DNA of 64,000 nt from Dyadobacter diqingensis (lineage in GTDB: Bacteria > Bacteroidota > Bacteroidia > Cytophagales > Spirosomataceae): NCBI RefSeq assembly GCF_024220585.1, contig NZ_JAMXKF010000014.1:62001-126000 (forward strand), given 5' to 3'. Below are positions 54,954 to 64,000 of the stretch, in pieces; positions within the stretch are counted from its first letter, which is position 1, and every line of letters starts with the position of its first letter. The position numbers and the translations under genes were made by a program. The notes under the pieces are model-generated. The model saw only the letters and a program-made list of their open reading frames with translations, was not told the origin of the DNA and made no database searches.

Positions 54954-56846
54954 TTAATACTGTGGATTCTGAACCAAACCGTTTGAACCGACACCCGGGA
55001 TATACCGGTAATATTGCTTGTAATCGAAAGTAGACGGATTCAAACGCTGGATGGTCTGACGAATAAAAATGTACTTCGCCGGCGAAACGCGTAAATCCAG
55101 AACGGGAATCAGCGCGTGACGAACCGAGTTATTGAACAGCGTATGATATTCCCGTCTTCTCACCAGATCCCAGAAACGTTTGTTTTCAAAAGCCAGCTCG
55201 ACTCTCCGTTCACGGATCACGTTGTCGATGGTCAACGGAATATCCTTGGTATGGCCTGCTCTGCGACGAATGTCATTTAATGCCTTAGCCCCTTTGTCAG
55301 CTGCACCGGTACCGCTTTCCACGATGGCCTCGGCATAAATCAGCAGAATTTCAGCATAACGAAAATCAGCCCAATCCGATACCGTTTGGTTCCAGCCCGG
55401 TGCCACATTGACCCCTTCATTCAGGAATTTCTTAAAACTTACTCCCGTGCGGGTGTTATTACCGCCCCAGGTGTCAAAACCCGAATATTGCGTACGATCA
55501 GCGGCGCCGTAAGGATAATAGGTTTTTCCGTTGGTCGTAACAGGTTCTCCACCGAAAAGCTGAGCGTTTCCATCCGGTTTGATAAATCCGGCCTGGATAA
55601 TGATCTTCTGGCCTTTCCAGGATGTTCCCGGCAAAACCGCCGTTGCCCAAAGCCGTGCGTCCTTATCTTTGTAAATACCCGCCGGATCATCGAAACGTTT
55701 GTAGGTTTTCGAAGCGTTGAAACCATTGTAATCATTCAGATCATTGCCTGCGTCACTGGTAACAACCGGTGCGCTTTTTCCCGGATCGGTGTAACTTTCA
55801 TAAGCGTCGATCAGATCCAGCGTCGGGTTCATACGACCCGGATGCGGCCAGCCGTTTGCAGTCTGGTTTGGCTGATACCAGATTCCGTAGTTATGTCCCG
55901 TTCCCGAGCCCGGTCTTGCAAAACCTTTGATAAAAATGGCTTCGTTCGGTGCAATATTCGGATCTTCAAAAAGCTTTCTGTAATTGTCAGCTGCCTCTTC
56001 CGGCGATGCCGGCGCAGGCTTATAGAGCGAAAACTTGCCAGAATTGATAAGTGCCTCAGAAGCTTCCATAGCAGCTTTATAATAACCTGCCGCAGCCGAC
56101 TTATCCAGTCCTACCAGCTTTTGGTCAACCGCCGTTCCGGAAATCGGAGCCCTATCTCCGTATTTCGCCAGAGAGGCCGCGTGTAATGCAACTCTTGATT
56201 TCAGCGCATAAGCCACCCATTTTGTAGCTCTCCGCTCACCTCCCGGCCAGGATTCTGCCAGGTTTTGAATCGCTACGTCACATTCTTTTAAAACAAAGTC
56301 CCAGGTTTCTTTTTCCGTACTTCTTGGTACTTTCAGTGCCTCCACACTACCTTCATACTTCTGCACGGACGTGATCAATGGCACACCGCCATATCTTTTC
56401 GCCAGAGCAAAATAGGCATAGGCGCGAATGAACGCACTTTCTCCGACAAGTGCCTGGGTTTCTTCCGCGGTTACGGTCAGTGTCGGGATAATGTCAATAA
56501 GAATATTTGTGTCACGGATCAGTTTGTATCCCTGATCCCACCACTGAAAATCATCATTGCCTATAAAATCGCCAAATTCGGTATGAACTGCTTCATCAGT
56601 AACCATCGCAGGTGCGAAACCTCCGTTGTTCGGGTCACCCGTGTTCCAGTTAAAACCCTGTCTGAAAAAGGTAAAATCTTCAATGGGCAGCTGGTAGTAA
56701 AGATTTGCCATGTAAAGTTTCACACCTTCCGGGTTGGAGAAAAGATTCTCACCCTGCAATTTGTCCAAAGGCTGTTTGTCCAGCACGTCTCCGCAGCTCA
56801 GCGAAAACAGGATGGGCAGCAATATTATATATCTGATTAATTTCAT
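54954..56846 (-). CDS. susD: RagB/SusD-family nutrient-binding lipoprotein
   Basis: A 630-residue lipoprotein (MKLIRYIILLPILFSLSCGD, lipobox SLSC) that caps the SusC pore and binds glycan on the cell surface. Family landmarks are DKQPLDKLQGENLFSNPEGV near the start, ESAFIRAYAYFALAKRYGGV (~135-154) with the TPR-like helices, and the C-terminal ALNDIRRRAGHTKDIPLTID followed by RVELAFENKRFWDLVRR. Length is slightly long but normal. It lies 11 bases after susC, one operon. Confidence 0.95.
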   Translation of the reverse strand: MKLIRYIILLPILFSLSCGDVLDKQPLDKLQGENLFSNPEGVKLYMANLYYQLPIEDFTFFRQGFNWNTGDPNNGGFAPAMVTDEAVHTEFGDFIGNDDFQWWDQGYKLIRDTNILIDIIPTLTVTAEETQALVGESAFIRAYAYFALAKRYGGVPLITSVQKYEGSVEALKVPRSTEKETWDFVLKECDVAIQNLAESWPGGERRATKWVAYALKSRVALHAASLAKYGDRAPISGTAVDQKLVGLDKSAAAGYYKAAMEASEALINSGKFSLYKPAPASPEEAADNYRKLFEDPNIAPNEAIFIKGFARPGSGTGHNYGIWYQPNQTANGWPHPGRMNPTLDLIDAYESYTDPGKSAPVVTSDAGNDLNDYNGFNASKTYKRFDDPAGIYKDKDARLWATAVLPGTSWKGQKIIIQAGFIKPDGNAQLFGGEPVTTNGKTYYPYGAADRTQYSGFDTWGGNNTRTGVSFKKFLNEGVNVAPGWNQTVSDWADFRYAEILLIYAEAIVESGTGAADKGAKALNDIRRRAGHTKDIPLTIDNVIRERRVELAFENKRFWDLVRRREYHTLFNNSVRHALIPVLDLRVSPAKYIFIRQTIQRLNPSTFDYKQYYRYIPGVGSNGLVQNPQY

Positions 56847-56857
56847 GTTTCGCGTAC

Positions 56858-59800
56858 TTAAAATTTAACGTTAATACCAAAGTTGTAGCTTCTCGTTACC
56901 GGATAGGTCAATCCGGCACCAAACAGGCCTTCGATTTTTTCCGGGTCAAATGGCTTTACGAAAGGATCGGCCCAGGTGAAAATATTATGTGCATTTCCAT
57001 AAATCCGCACATCCTCGATACCGATCTTTTTCAGCCAGCCCAGTTTGAAGGTATATCCCAGCTGTGCACTTTTGAATCGCAGATAAGAAGCATCTTTCCG
57101 CCACGCCGAACTTTCAGCGTACATCGCGCCCACATTATAGTTGAAACGAGAAGCCGGCCATTTACCCGGAATCCATTGATTATCCTCTGATAAATGCCAT
57201 CTGTCGTGGAAATACTCCGGCGTGTTTCCTCGGAACGCGAAGACCTCCGCATACACTTCACGAAAACGAACGCTGTATTTTCCCGATCCCTGAAACAACG
57301 CGGTAAAATCGAAACCTTTGTACGAAGCATTTAACGTGACACCATAATACATTTTAGGATCGCCCCCGAAAAATAATGGCATGGCATCGTTACCGTCAAT
57401 CACGCCGTTTCCGTCAACGTCTTTGTATTTAAAATCTCCCGGAAGCTCGCGCGTGTTACCGAGGTCGCCGTTCTGGATCGGCGCATAAATAACTTCGTCT
57501 TTGGTTTGAAACTGGCCTTCCAGCTGATATGCCCAAACGACGTCATTCCAGCGGTTTGCTCCACCGTTACGCCATTTATCCGTGCTGCTCAGAAAATCTC
57601 CTCTTTCGATATAGCGGTTCATCGTCCGCGCGAAATTGAAGTTTCCGGAAATACCATATTTAAAATCACGGATCTGGCCGCTGTATCCGGCTGTAAATTC
57701 GATCCCTCTCACGCGGTCGCTGTTCAGGTTCTCATCGGGCAGGGTTCCTCCAAAAGTATTGGGCAGAGACACATTCCGTCGGGCTAACAATCCTCTTCGG
57801 TCCCTTTGATAGATGTCAAAGGTCAGGTCAATCTTGTTGTCCCAAAGTCCGACATCAATACCAACATCCTGAATTTTCGATTTAAACCAGGTAAGTTTTT
57901 CATTGACAATCGCCGGCGAAGCCGCTCCTGTGGTATAATTTCCATTCGTGAATTCATATCCACCGCCTCCGCTCAAAGAAAATCCGGGCACATACTGGAA
58001 CGGAGCTCCGGCATCCGCTCCTACCAGGCCATAAGAACCTCTTAGTTTAAGCGTTGAAATGAAAGGAATATTTTTCATGAAACCTTCCTCGGTTACACGC
58101 CATCCGGCAGAAACAACCGGGAACAATCCCCAGCGACGATCCGGATGATAACGGTAAGATCCATCGTAGCGGGCGGCTACTTCCAGCAGATATTTTTCCT
58201 TAAAATCATAATTCAGACGGCCGACATAAGACTGGCTTGCATATTCACTTTCGGATCCGCTGGTGGTCTGGTTATTCAAACCGGCCTGGTCGATCTGGTC
58301 GTTGGTAAAAAAGGCATATTCCCTTCCCAGTCCTGCCCAGCGATTTTTTGATTCCTGCTGTTCATAAACCAGCGTGGCACCGATGTTATGGTTTTTCGCG
58401 ATAACCGTGTTGTAAAGCAATTGTCCCTGAAAGGTAATCCGGTTGTTATCGGAAAAATTGTTACCGATTCTCGACGGATTCCGCTGCGCATGTGCCGTGT
58501 ACTTATCCGTTGCGGCATCGTAGGTATAAAGATTGTAGCTTTTTGAAACCGATTTCGCGCGGTAATTATTGCTGTCATAAGCAACGAGACCTTTCACTTT
58601 AAGTCCGGGAACAAACGGAACGGTATAAGTCAAAGCGAAAGTCGACTGGAAGAATTTATTAGCTTCTTCGTTATAACCTGTCAAAGCACCGTCTGCCAGG
58701 GCAACCGGGTTATAACCACCGCTGAGCAAGGCCGGATATTTCGGATTGTCGTTGGCATAGGGTCTTTCGGTTGGCAAAGCGATACGTGTTCCTTTATAAA
58801 TATTAAAGAAGTTGTCACCGGGCTGTGTTCTTTTATCAAAAAGTCCAGATAAAATCAGATCCGCTTTCAGGTTTTTGGTCAGATCAATACCCACATTGGT
58901 ACGGAAAGTATATTTCTTGTACCCCATGTCATTGCTTTTCAAAAGCCCGTTCTCATTCTGATATCCGAAACTTGTGAAATAAGTCGCAGCACCCTCACCG
59001 CCCGAGGCCGAAATAAAATGCTGCTGCTGGGAAGCAGATTTATTCAAAACCTCCTTGTACCAATCCGTGTTCTGATAACCCGGCGCACCAACCCTGAATT
59101 TTTCAATTTCCTCCGCTGAGTAAACGGGTTTCTCACCCAGGTTTTTCGCTGCGTCATTACGCATTTCCGCCCATTGCAAAGCGCTGGTCATATTGGGCAC
59201 GTCGGTGGGACTTTGGCGACCATATACCGCGTTGTAGCTGAACTTTGGTTTTCCTTTTGTTCCTTTTTTGGTGGTAACGATTACCACACCGTTTCCGGCC
59301 CGAATCCCGAAAATAGCCGCAGAAGCATCTTTCAGTACGGAAATGCTTTCGATATCGTCCGGGTTGATCTTCTGGAATTCATATCCGCCATCCCGCGCCA
59401 CACCATCTACCACATAAAGCGGCTCGCCAAATCCACGGATGTTGATGCTAGTACTGAACGAACCCGGCTCGCCTGAATTTTGGCGAATTTGTACCCCGGC
59501 AACTTTCCCCTGAAGACTTTGTGCCAAACTGGTGTGGGTTGTGGTTTTGATCGCCTCCGATACAATGTTGGAAATCGCGCCGGTTAGTGTTTGCTTGCGC
59601 TGCGTACCATAACCCACCACGACAACTTCCTGAAGTTCGTCCGTGCTGAGTTCCAGTTTTATCTGGAAAGAGGTTTTATTGCCGGTTTCTATTTCCTGTT
59701 TTTTATAACCCAGAAAACTGATCACCAGCGTTGAACCCGACTTGGGAATACTTAACGAAAACTTTCCGTTGACATCCGTTGTGGTTCCTTTTACCGAGCC

Positions 59801-60001
59801 TTTCAGCACAACGCTCGCACCGGGAACCGGCTGATTTTTCTCGTCATCCACTTCGCCGGAAATTATGATTTCATCGGCACCGGCTGACTGGGTTTGGGCA
59901 TAGGCCTGAGAAGAAAGTAACACAGCCAACGCCATCATGACTTGCTGTAAAACTTTCACACAGACCTTTATTCTCTTTTTTAATAAAGGTTGATTTTCCA
60001 T
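56858..60001 (-). CDS. susC: SusC/RagA-family TonB-linked outer-membrane protein
   Basis: A 1047-residue beta-barrel importer. An N-terminal signal (ALAVLLSSQAYA) is followed by a CarboxypepD_reg-like domain (ISGEVDDEKNQPVPGASVVL, ~47-130) and the SusC signature LQEVVVVGYGTQRKQTLTGA. The plug follows (~135-245, GEPLYVVDGVARDGGYEFQ and ISVLKDASAAIFGIRAGNGV), then the barrel to a terminal GINVKF. It takes up oligosaccharides with energy from TonB/ExbBD. The first gene of the susC-susD-DUF3823 operon, with a 366-base leader region upstream. Confidence 0.96.
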   Translation of the reverse strand: MENQPLLKKRIKVCVKVLQQVMMALAVLLSSQAYAQTQSAGADEIIISGEVDDEKNQPVPGASVVLKGSVKGTTTDVNGKFSLSIPKSGSTLVISFLGYKKQEIETGNKTSFQIKLELSTDELQEVVVVGYGTQRKQTLTGAISNIVSEAIKTTTHTSLAQSLQGKVAGVQIRQNSGEPGSFSTSINIRGFGEPLYVVDGVARDGGYEFQKINPDDIESISVLKDASAAIFGIRAGNGVVIVTTKKGTKGKPKFSYNAVYGRQSPTDVPNMTSALQWAEMRNDAAKNLGEKPVYSAEEIEKFRVGAPGYQNTDWYKEVLNKSASQQQHFISASGGEGAATYFTSFGYQNENGLLKSNDMGYKKYTFRTNVGIDLTKNLKADLILSGLFDKRTQPGDNFFNIYKGTRIALPTERPYANDNPKYPALLSGGYNPVALADGALTGYNEEANKFFQSTFALTYTVPFVPGLKVKGLVAYDSNNYRAKSVSKSYNLYTYDAATDKYTAHAQRNPSRIGNNFSDNNRITFQGQLLYNTVIAKNHNIGATLVYEQQESKNRWAGLGREYAFFTNDQIDQAGLNNQTTSGSESEYASQSYVGRLNYDFKEKYLLEVAARYDGSYRYHPDRRWGLFPVVSAGWRVTEEGFMKNIPFISTLKLRGSYGLVGADAGAPFQYVPGFSLSGGGGYEFTNGNYTTGAASPAIVNEKLTWFKSKIQDVGIDVGLWDNKIDLTFDIYQRDRRGLLARRNVSLPNTFGGTLPDENLNSDRVRGIEFTAGYSGQIRDFKYGISGNFNFARTMNRYIERGDFLSSTDKWRNGGANRWNDVVWAYQLEGQFQTKDEVIYAPIQNGDLGNTRELPGDFKYKDVDGNGVIDGNDAMPLFFGGDPKMYYGVTLNASYKGFDFTALFQGSGKYSVRFREVYAEVFAFRGNTPEYFHDRWHLSEDNQWIPGKWPASRFNYNVGAMYAESSAWRKDASYLRFKSAQLGYTFKLGWLKKIGIEDVRIYGNAHNIFTWADPFVKPFDPEKIEGLFGAGLTYPVTRSYNFGINVKF

Positions 60002-60367
60002 ATAAATAAATTGGTGAGTAATTATCCGACTGAACGAATGGTAAAAGTGGGTTTCGTGGAATGGGATTTGTAATCTTATTTTGTCATAGGCAAGGATTTG
60101 TTAAGCGTTAAAACAGACGAAGGCCCGGTTAAAATCGTGCACAGCCTGGCTGTCGGAAGTCATCACGGTCGTCTGATTTTTTTGATAATAAGTAAGCTTG
60201 TGTTAATCGGTTTTGGCCAAACCATGGGGTCAAAATAAGGCGGGAGCTATTAAGAAATAGTTAATAAATGATTAATAGCAGTACTGAAACAATATAATTT
60301 TTAATTATATCTATAAATATTCGCGAGGTTGGGGCTTTTGTATCCCAAGTTTTGAAAGTATAATCTT
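60002..60367. other. Divergent promoter region of susC and endonuclease V
   Basis: About 366 AT-rich bases between divergent genes. I looked for the TTG/TAnnTTTG pair on both strands and found no clear match, so the locus may depend on an activator. Confidence 0.45.
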
Positions 60368-61084
60368 ATGGAAGAAGATGATTTGCAGTATGATAACCTG
60401 AATCTGGCAGAAGCCAAGGCCATTCAGTCTGAACTGCGCGACAGAATTCAAATAACGCCGTTAGCGAAACCTATACTGACGATTGCAGGGGCCGATATTT
60501 CACTGAACCGATTCAGTGAAACTATTTTCGCCGGCATTGTCGTACTTCGGTATACGGATTTACAACCGGTGGCGTATTCGCTCGTTCAAAGTAAAACGAC
60601 GTTCCCTTATGTACCGGGTTTCCTCGCTTTCCGGGAAGTGCCGGCTTTGGTGCAGGCACTGGCACAAATGCCCGTCCGGCCCGACGTGATGATGATTGAC
60701 GGTCACGGCATCGCACACCCGAGAAGAATGGGGATTGCCGCCCACTTCGGCGCATTGACGGGTATTGCCTCGATGGGTTGTGCAAAAAACATCCTATATG
60801 GGAAATGGCTTGAACCGGGAATTCAGAAGGGGAATTTTTCGCCCATTATGGCGAAGGAAGAAATGATTGGTTATGCGTTTCGCTCGAAGTTCAAGACCAA
60901 TCCTGTTTTTATTTCTCCGGGAAACAAAATGAGCTTGCAGGACAGTCTGGATATTGCCCGCCGCTGCGTCGGGAGTTATCGCTTGCCGGAACCGACGCGG
61001 AGAGCGCATGAGTTTGTGAATTTGTTCCGGACAGGCAAGTTGAAGGAGGGTTACCATGAGCTGCCTCCTTCCTTGTTATTCTAA
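60368..61084 (+). CDS. nfi: Endonuclease V
   Basis: A 238-residue DNA/RNA repair nuclease that cuts one base past deoxyinosine. The family motifs are in order: AGADISLNRF with the catalytic Asp43, YVPGFLAFREVPALVQAL, and DGHGIAHPRRMGIAAHFGAL (~115). A slightly long N-terminus precedes it. Its last four bases overlap the end of the convergent glutaminyl cyclase gene. Confidence 0.93.
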   Translation: MEEDDLQYDNLNLAEAKAIQSELRDRIQITPLAKPILTIAGADISLNRFSETIFAGIVVLRYTDLQPVAYSLVQSKTTFPYVPGFLAFREVPALVQALAQMPVRPDVMMIDGHGIAHPRRMGIAAHFGALTGIASMGCAKNILYGKWLEPGIQKGNFSPIMAKEEMIGYAFRSKFKTNPVFISPGNKMSLQDSLDIARRCVGSYRLPEPTRRAHEFVNLFRTGKLKEGYHELPPSLLF

Positions 61085-62169
61085 TTTTTAGCCAGCGTTT
61101 TGCGGTTGCTTTTGGCTGCTCCTGAAATCTTGATCTTGAATAAAGTAGGCCAGTTTTTGCCCGTAATGTAAAAGGCGTCTTCCAGTGGCTGGTAAGCAAT
61201 TCCGTTCAAAACACTTGATCCCGTTTGATCTACCTCAGCAGGAATGATTTTCTTCATATCCATGCTGCCAACAACCTTCCCGGTTTTCAGGTCGATCTGA
61301 ACGATCCGATCGGTTTCCCAGACATTGGCAAAAACATAACCGTTTACATATTCCAGCTCATTGATTTTGATCACAGGGCCTTTGTCATCGTACACTTCAA
61401 TTTCACCTGTTTTTTGAAAGTCAGCGTTGAAAAAGTAAAGTTTATTCGACCCGTCACCCATGATGATCGTCGAATCGTTGTGCGTCATTCCCCAGCCCTG
61501 TGTATAATAGGTGAAGGTTTTATCCAGCGTAAAATCCATATTATAACGGAAACCTACGCCGGTTGTCCAGGTCAGCTGATAAATTTTATCATTAAAAATC
61601 GTCAGGCCTTCCCCAAAATACTGATCAGTCAACGGTACTGATTTAATTGTCGCACCCGTTTTTAAATCTATTTTCAATAAAAGCGATTTCCCGTTTTCTC
61701 CTGTGCTTTCGTATAATTCGCCTTTATAAAATTCCAGTCCTTCGGTAAAACTCGTCTTCTGATGCGGATAAGATGACAAAACGTTATAAGTCATTTCTTT
61801 CGGTGCAACATCTGAGACGAGCTCTACGGACAACGTATCCGCGAACGGCTCTTTCGTCTTGGTTGTCCCGCTTACAATCAGTTTTTTCCAGCCCGGTTTT
61901 TCGGAGTCCGCTTTAATAAAAATAGAATCAGAAACCTGTTTAGCTTCTGCCACTACCGCACCATTCCACTGCACTTCAAATTTGTCGACAGCCTGCGAAA
62001 AACCCACCGCAACAGAATCCCCGATTTTAAATCTGCTTTTGGTAATAACAGCCACCGGAATTTTCTGAGGCACCTCAGGATTTGATTCCGTTTTTTTTTC
62101 CTGCTTGCAAGAAAACACAGCCAGGCCTATCAATATAACAAGAAGAAAATGTGTGTTACGCGGATTCAT
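61081..62169 (-). CDS. Glutaminyl-peptide cyclotransferase-like lipoprotein
   Basis: A 362-residue protein of the bacterial/plant-type five-bladed propeller family that closes N-terminal Gln to pyroglutamate. The ATG at 62169 (MNPRNTHFLLVILIGLAVFS) is chosen over a TTG at 62196; the FSC lipobox makes it a lipoprotein. An N-terminal Ig-like segment (~30-115) precedes the enzyme domain. The domain shows TSFTEGLEFYKGELYESTGE, FGEGLTIFNDKIYQLTW and INELEYVNGYVFANVWETD, with the conserved Glu residues. Many Bacteroidota exported proteins start with Gln after signal cleavage, which gives it a plausible role in maturation. Confidence 0.85.
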   Translation of the reverse strand: MNPRNTHFLLVILIGLAVFSCKQEKKTESNPEVPQKIPVAVITKSRFKIGDSVAVGFSQAVDKFEVQWNGAVVAEAKQVSDSIFIKADSEKPGWKKLIVSGTTKTKEPFADTLSVELVSDVAPKEMTYNVLSSYPHQKTSFTEGLEFYKGELYESTGENGKSLLLKIDLKTGATIKSVPLTDQYFGEGLTIFNDKIYQLTWTTGVGFRYNMDFTLDKTFTYYTQGWGMTHNDSTIIMGDGSNKLYFFNADFQKTGEIEVYDDKGPVIKINELEYVNGYVFANVWETDRIVQIDLKTGKVVGSMDMKKIIPAEVDQTGSSVLNGIAYQPLEDAFYITGKNWPTLFKIKISGAAKSNRKTLAKN

Positions 62170-62511
62170 AAAAGGTGTTTTACAATTTGGCTGCAATATG
62201 GGTTAAATTAAAAGTTAGTGCAAAAAACGCCACGGCTTTTGTGTAGCGAAATATCTGATCGACATTTCGTCTTTCTGATTTTAAGCATAATTTACAGGCA
62301 TATTTAGAAAATAGTACGGCATGATAAATGGCAACGCCTGTCTACCTTGTCGTATTAGACCAATTAACTATTTCCAATGGTTATAATAAGTTGGAGCATA
62401 AATGTCGGAATAATGCGTAAGAATTCGATACGCCGCGGCTTACGAAACAAAACCAATCACCACGGTTTTTCTCCTTTTTTTATTTAACCCGAGTGGTATC
62501 TAAGCACGGCG
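62170..62511. other. Intergenic region
   Basis: About 340 bases between two minus-strand lipoprotein genes; no gene and no clear hairpin recognised. Confidence 0.45.
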
Positions 62512-63621
62512 CTATCTCGTCGCTGTTGTGTTGCTTTTTAGGTAGCTGTTAAAATGTGAAATAGTAAGCGTAGAGATCGTGTGATATACCTCGGGAACAG
62601 AACATTTACCCGACGACCTGACAACGGATGCCAACGAAGAAAAATCTTGGTGACCAGCAGAGTCAATTTTCACAACCTGTTTTATAGCATTGACCTTGCT
62701 CAAAAAATTATAGGTAGAATCCTTCTTTGAGGTTTTAGGTTGTGGGTTACTCTCTAAACGTAAGTAAGGTACAGTTAAGGCTTCTTTTTTGAAGAAAGGT
62801 GTATTGATGGTCTCCTCAAAATCTCGATCCTCTGATTTCGAATAGCCATAATGATGGACTTCGGAGCCATCCAGTGAGACAATAGCATCTACCTCGTCCC
62901 GCTGCATAGCCCATAGTACTCCAGCCAGACCTCCCCAACTATAACCTAATACGCCTATTTTAGTTATGTCTATTCTATTATCATGACTTAACAGGTTCAA
63001 AATTTGATCGGCGTCTTTAACCTGTTCCATCAAGTCAGCATTCTTCATCGTCATATCGCCAGGATACCGGCCAATTGAATTAATGCATGCAATGATGTAG
63101 CCTTGGCGTGCCAGCGATTCAAACAATAAGTAATTTTCATACCCCATCGAGCCAAAACTTGCAAAGTATAGGATTAAAGGAAATCGTTTAGATACTGACT
63201 TAGCCTGATTAAATGTATAGGTAGGATTTTGTAAAAGAAGGTTTGGCCGTGAGCAGCCAAACCCATCACAAAATGATTTAGCTATGGTCATTGGTAAACT
63301 GTCAAACTTCTGAGGCGCACCGTAGAAATTAGCCCGGTGTTGTAGCAATTGCAAAAAATACCCAAATCGCAGCGTCGAATCAGAAGAAACCGGTTGAGCA
63401 GGATACCACAGATCAATATCAATCGGTCGAAAATACAAACGATCGCTTTGCTCAACGTTTGGTCTGTAGGTTCTCGCACTATCAACAAATGAGATAACCC
63501 GGTATCCTACTTGGTAAACTATTGTACTGTCTGTGGATCTTTGATGGCTATTGTTGTCGGCACCGCAACTTGCCATCATTAGTAGGAGCAACCATAGAGG
63601 AAGGCAAAGAATTTTCAACAT
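62512..63621 (-). CDS. Alpha/beta hydrolase lipoprotein
   Basis: A 369-residue lipoprotein (MLKILCLPLWLLLLMMASCG, lipobox MASC) with an alpha/beta-hydrolase domain of the dienelactone hydrolase or PAF-acetylhydrolase kind. The nucleophile elbow is GVLGYSWGGLAG with the serine near residue 225; the acid is likely Asp in IVSLDGSEV, and the histidine in KIDSAGHQDFSS. An oxyanion segment is RFPLILYFASFGSMGYENY. It is likely to be exported and to cleave an ester or lipid. The substrate is unknown, and it is not in an operon with its neighbours. Confidence 0.8.
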   Translation of the reverse strand: MLKILCLPLWLLLLMMASCGADNNSHQRSTDSTIVYQVGYRVISFVDSARTYRPNVEQSDRLYFRPIDIDLWYPAQPVSSDSTLRFGYFLQLLQHRANFYGAPQKFDSLPMTIAKSFCDGFGCSRPNLLLQNPTYTFNQAKSVSKRFPLILYFASFGSMGYENYLLFESLARQGYIIACINSIGRYPGDMTMKNADLMEQVKDADQILNLLSHDNRIDITKIGVLGYSWGGLAGVLWAMQRDEVDAIVSLDGSEVHHYGYSKSEDRDFEETINTPFFKKEALTVPYLRLESNPQPKTSKKDSTYNFLSKVNAIKQVVKIDSAGHQDFSSLASVVRSSGKCSVPEVYHTISTLTISHFNSYLKSNTTATR

Positions 63622-63833
63622 AAAGGTTTATCTAACTGATTGACATTAAGTCGAAGTTATGTAAAATACTGCCATGGAATTGCCATTTTAACAAACTTTA
63701 ATAGAGTGGTACGGAAACTCGTTGCTTTTTCACACAACATCCGCAGAATCGTTAAAATGACTTGCTCTTTCTTCGGATATTTAAATATCAGCAGATTACA
63801 CAGGACCGATTTCACAAGCTGTCTTATAACAAA

Positions 63834-63869
63834 AAATCCTGCCGTAAAAGTATTCATACGACAGGATTT
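63834..63869 (-). terminator. Terminator after the DUF3467 gene
   Basis: aaatcctgccgta (63834-63846) pairs with tacgacaggattt (63857-63869) with one mismatch, loop of 10, about 20 bases past the stop of the edge gene. Confidence 0.6.
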
Positions 63870-63888
63870 CAGTAAAAATATATAACAG

Positions 63889-64000
63889 TTAAGCTTCTCC
63901 GCCAGGTCCTCCGAAACTGATCGGAAAGTTAAAGGATGGATCGCTGTCGTGATTGCTCTGGATCGGCCCGTACTGATCTTCGTACTTTTCGATATTATCC
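63889..64000 (-). CDS. DUF3467-like protein, C-terminal part only
   Basis: Only the last 36 codons are inside the window: DNIEKYEDQYGPIQSNHDSD and a tail FNFPISFGGPGGEA. The stretch DNIxKYExQxGPI resembles the end of DUF3467 proteins, small conserved proteins of about 100 residues with no settled function. Stop at 63889-63891; the start lies to the right of the window. Confidence 0.5.
   Translation of the reverse strand, partial: DNIEKYEDQYGPIQSNHDSDPSFNFPISFGGPGGEA

Overview
The window looks like chromosomal DNA from a member of the Bacteroidota, most likely a Cytophagales/Spirosomaceae-type organism (Dyadobacter-like; this is an inference). The evidence is type IX secretion C-terminal domains of both kinds (type A on two proteins, type B/CHU_C on one), a gliding-motility ABC ATPase (GldA), a SusC/SusD pair, a GH3 plus serine-hydrolase fusion, and promoters of the Bacteroidota type (TTG, 19-20 nt, TAnnTTTG), which I could place in front of tRNA-His, tRNA-Arg and a PAP2-family gene.

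Layout. 1-8.8 kb: two large secreted proteins on the minus strand. One is a mosaic of a YD/RHS-like scaffold, an SGNH hydrolase and 128-residue tandem repeats, and it runs off the left edge. The other is an SdrD_B/T9SS protein. 8.8-15 kb: a gene-poor, decayed stretch with one intact Crp/Fnr regulator, a frameshifted second Crp/Fnr paralogue, a doubly frameshifted small gene, a lipoprotein and a transposase remnant. 15-29 kb: tRNA-His, superoxide dismutase, tRNA adenosine deaminase, a 2023-residue T9SS adhesin-like protein with 13 near-identical Ig-like repeats, the GH3-serine hydrolase fusion, GldA, a NagX-like membrane protein, a small lipoprotein and a YefM/RelE-type pair whose toxin gene is frameshifted. 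29-38.4 kb: housekeeping genes (an orphan nuoL-nuoM pair, a serine hydrolase, a methyltransferase, asnS, a PAP2-like membrane protein and a crotonase-family enzyme). 38.4-42 kb: tRNA-Arg and tRNA-Pro, followed by an AT-rich two-gene island. 42-46 kb: a CHU_C protein, a DUF2958 protein and a TetR regulator. 46-60 kb: a glycan-utilisation locus (GH92, a membrane-tethered SARP-like kelch regulator, GH43, GH71/99-like, DUF3823, SusD, SusC). 60-64 kb: endonuclease V, a glutaminyl cyclase, an alpha/beta hydrolase lipoprotein and the 3' end of a DUF3467 gene.

How the genes work together. The 46-60 kb block reads as one polysaccharide utilisation locus. SusC/SusD would import glycan fragments, GH92, GH99-like and GH43 enzymes would trim them, and the divergent kelch/SARP protein could sense a product outside and switch on transcription inside. 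GH92 plus a GH99-like enzyme suggests an alpha-mannan-type substrate, but that is a prediction.

The best candidate for an undescribed system is the two-gene unit at 39238-41690, directly downstream of two tRNA genes. A small Panacea/SocA (DUF4065)-like protein is translationally coupled (TAATG) to a 638-residue, mainly helical protein with three C-terminal membrane segments and no enzyme motif that I recognise. I read this as a possible PanA-type antitoxin with a membrane-acting effector, i.e. a toxin-antitoxin or anti-phage module.

Three separate loci in the window (11.3, 12.5 and 29.0 kb) carry single-base indels in or next to short homopolymers. They may be real decay, phase variation or base-calling errors; the sequence alone cannot decide.
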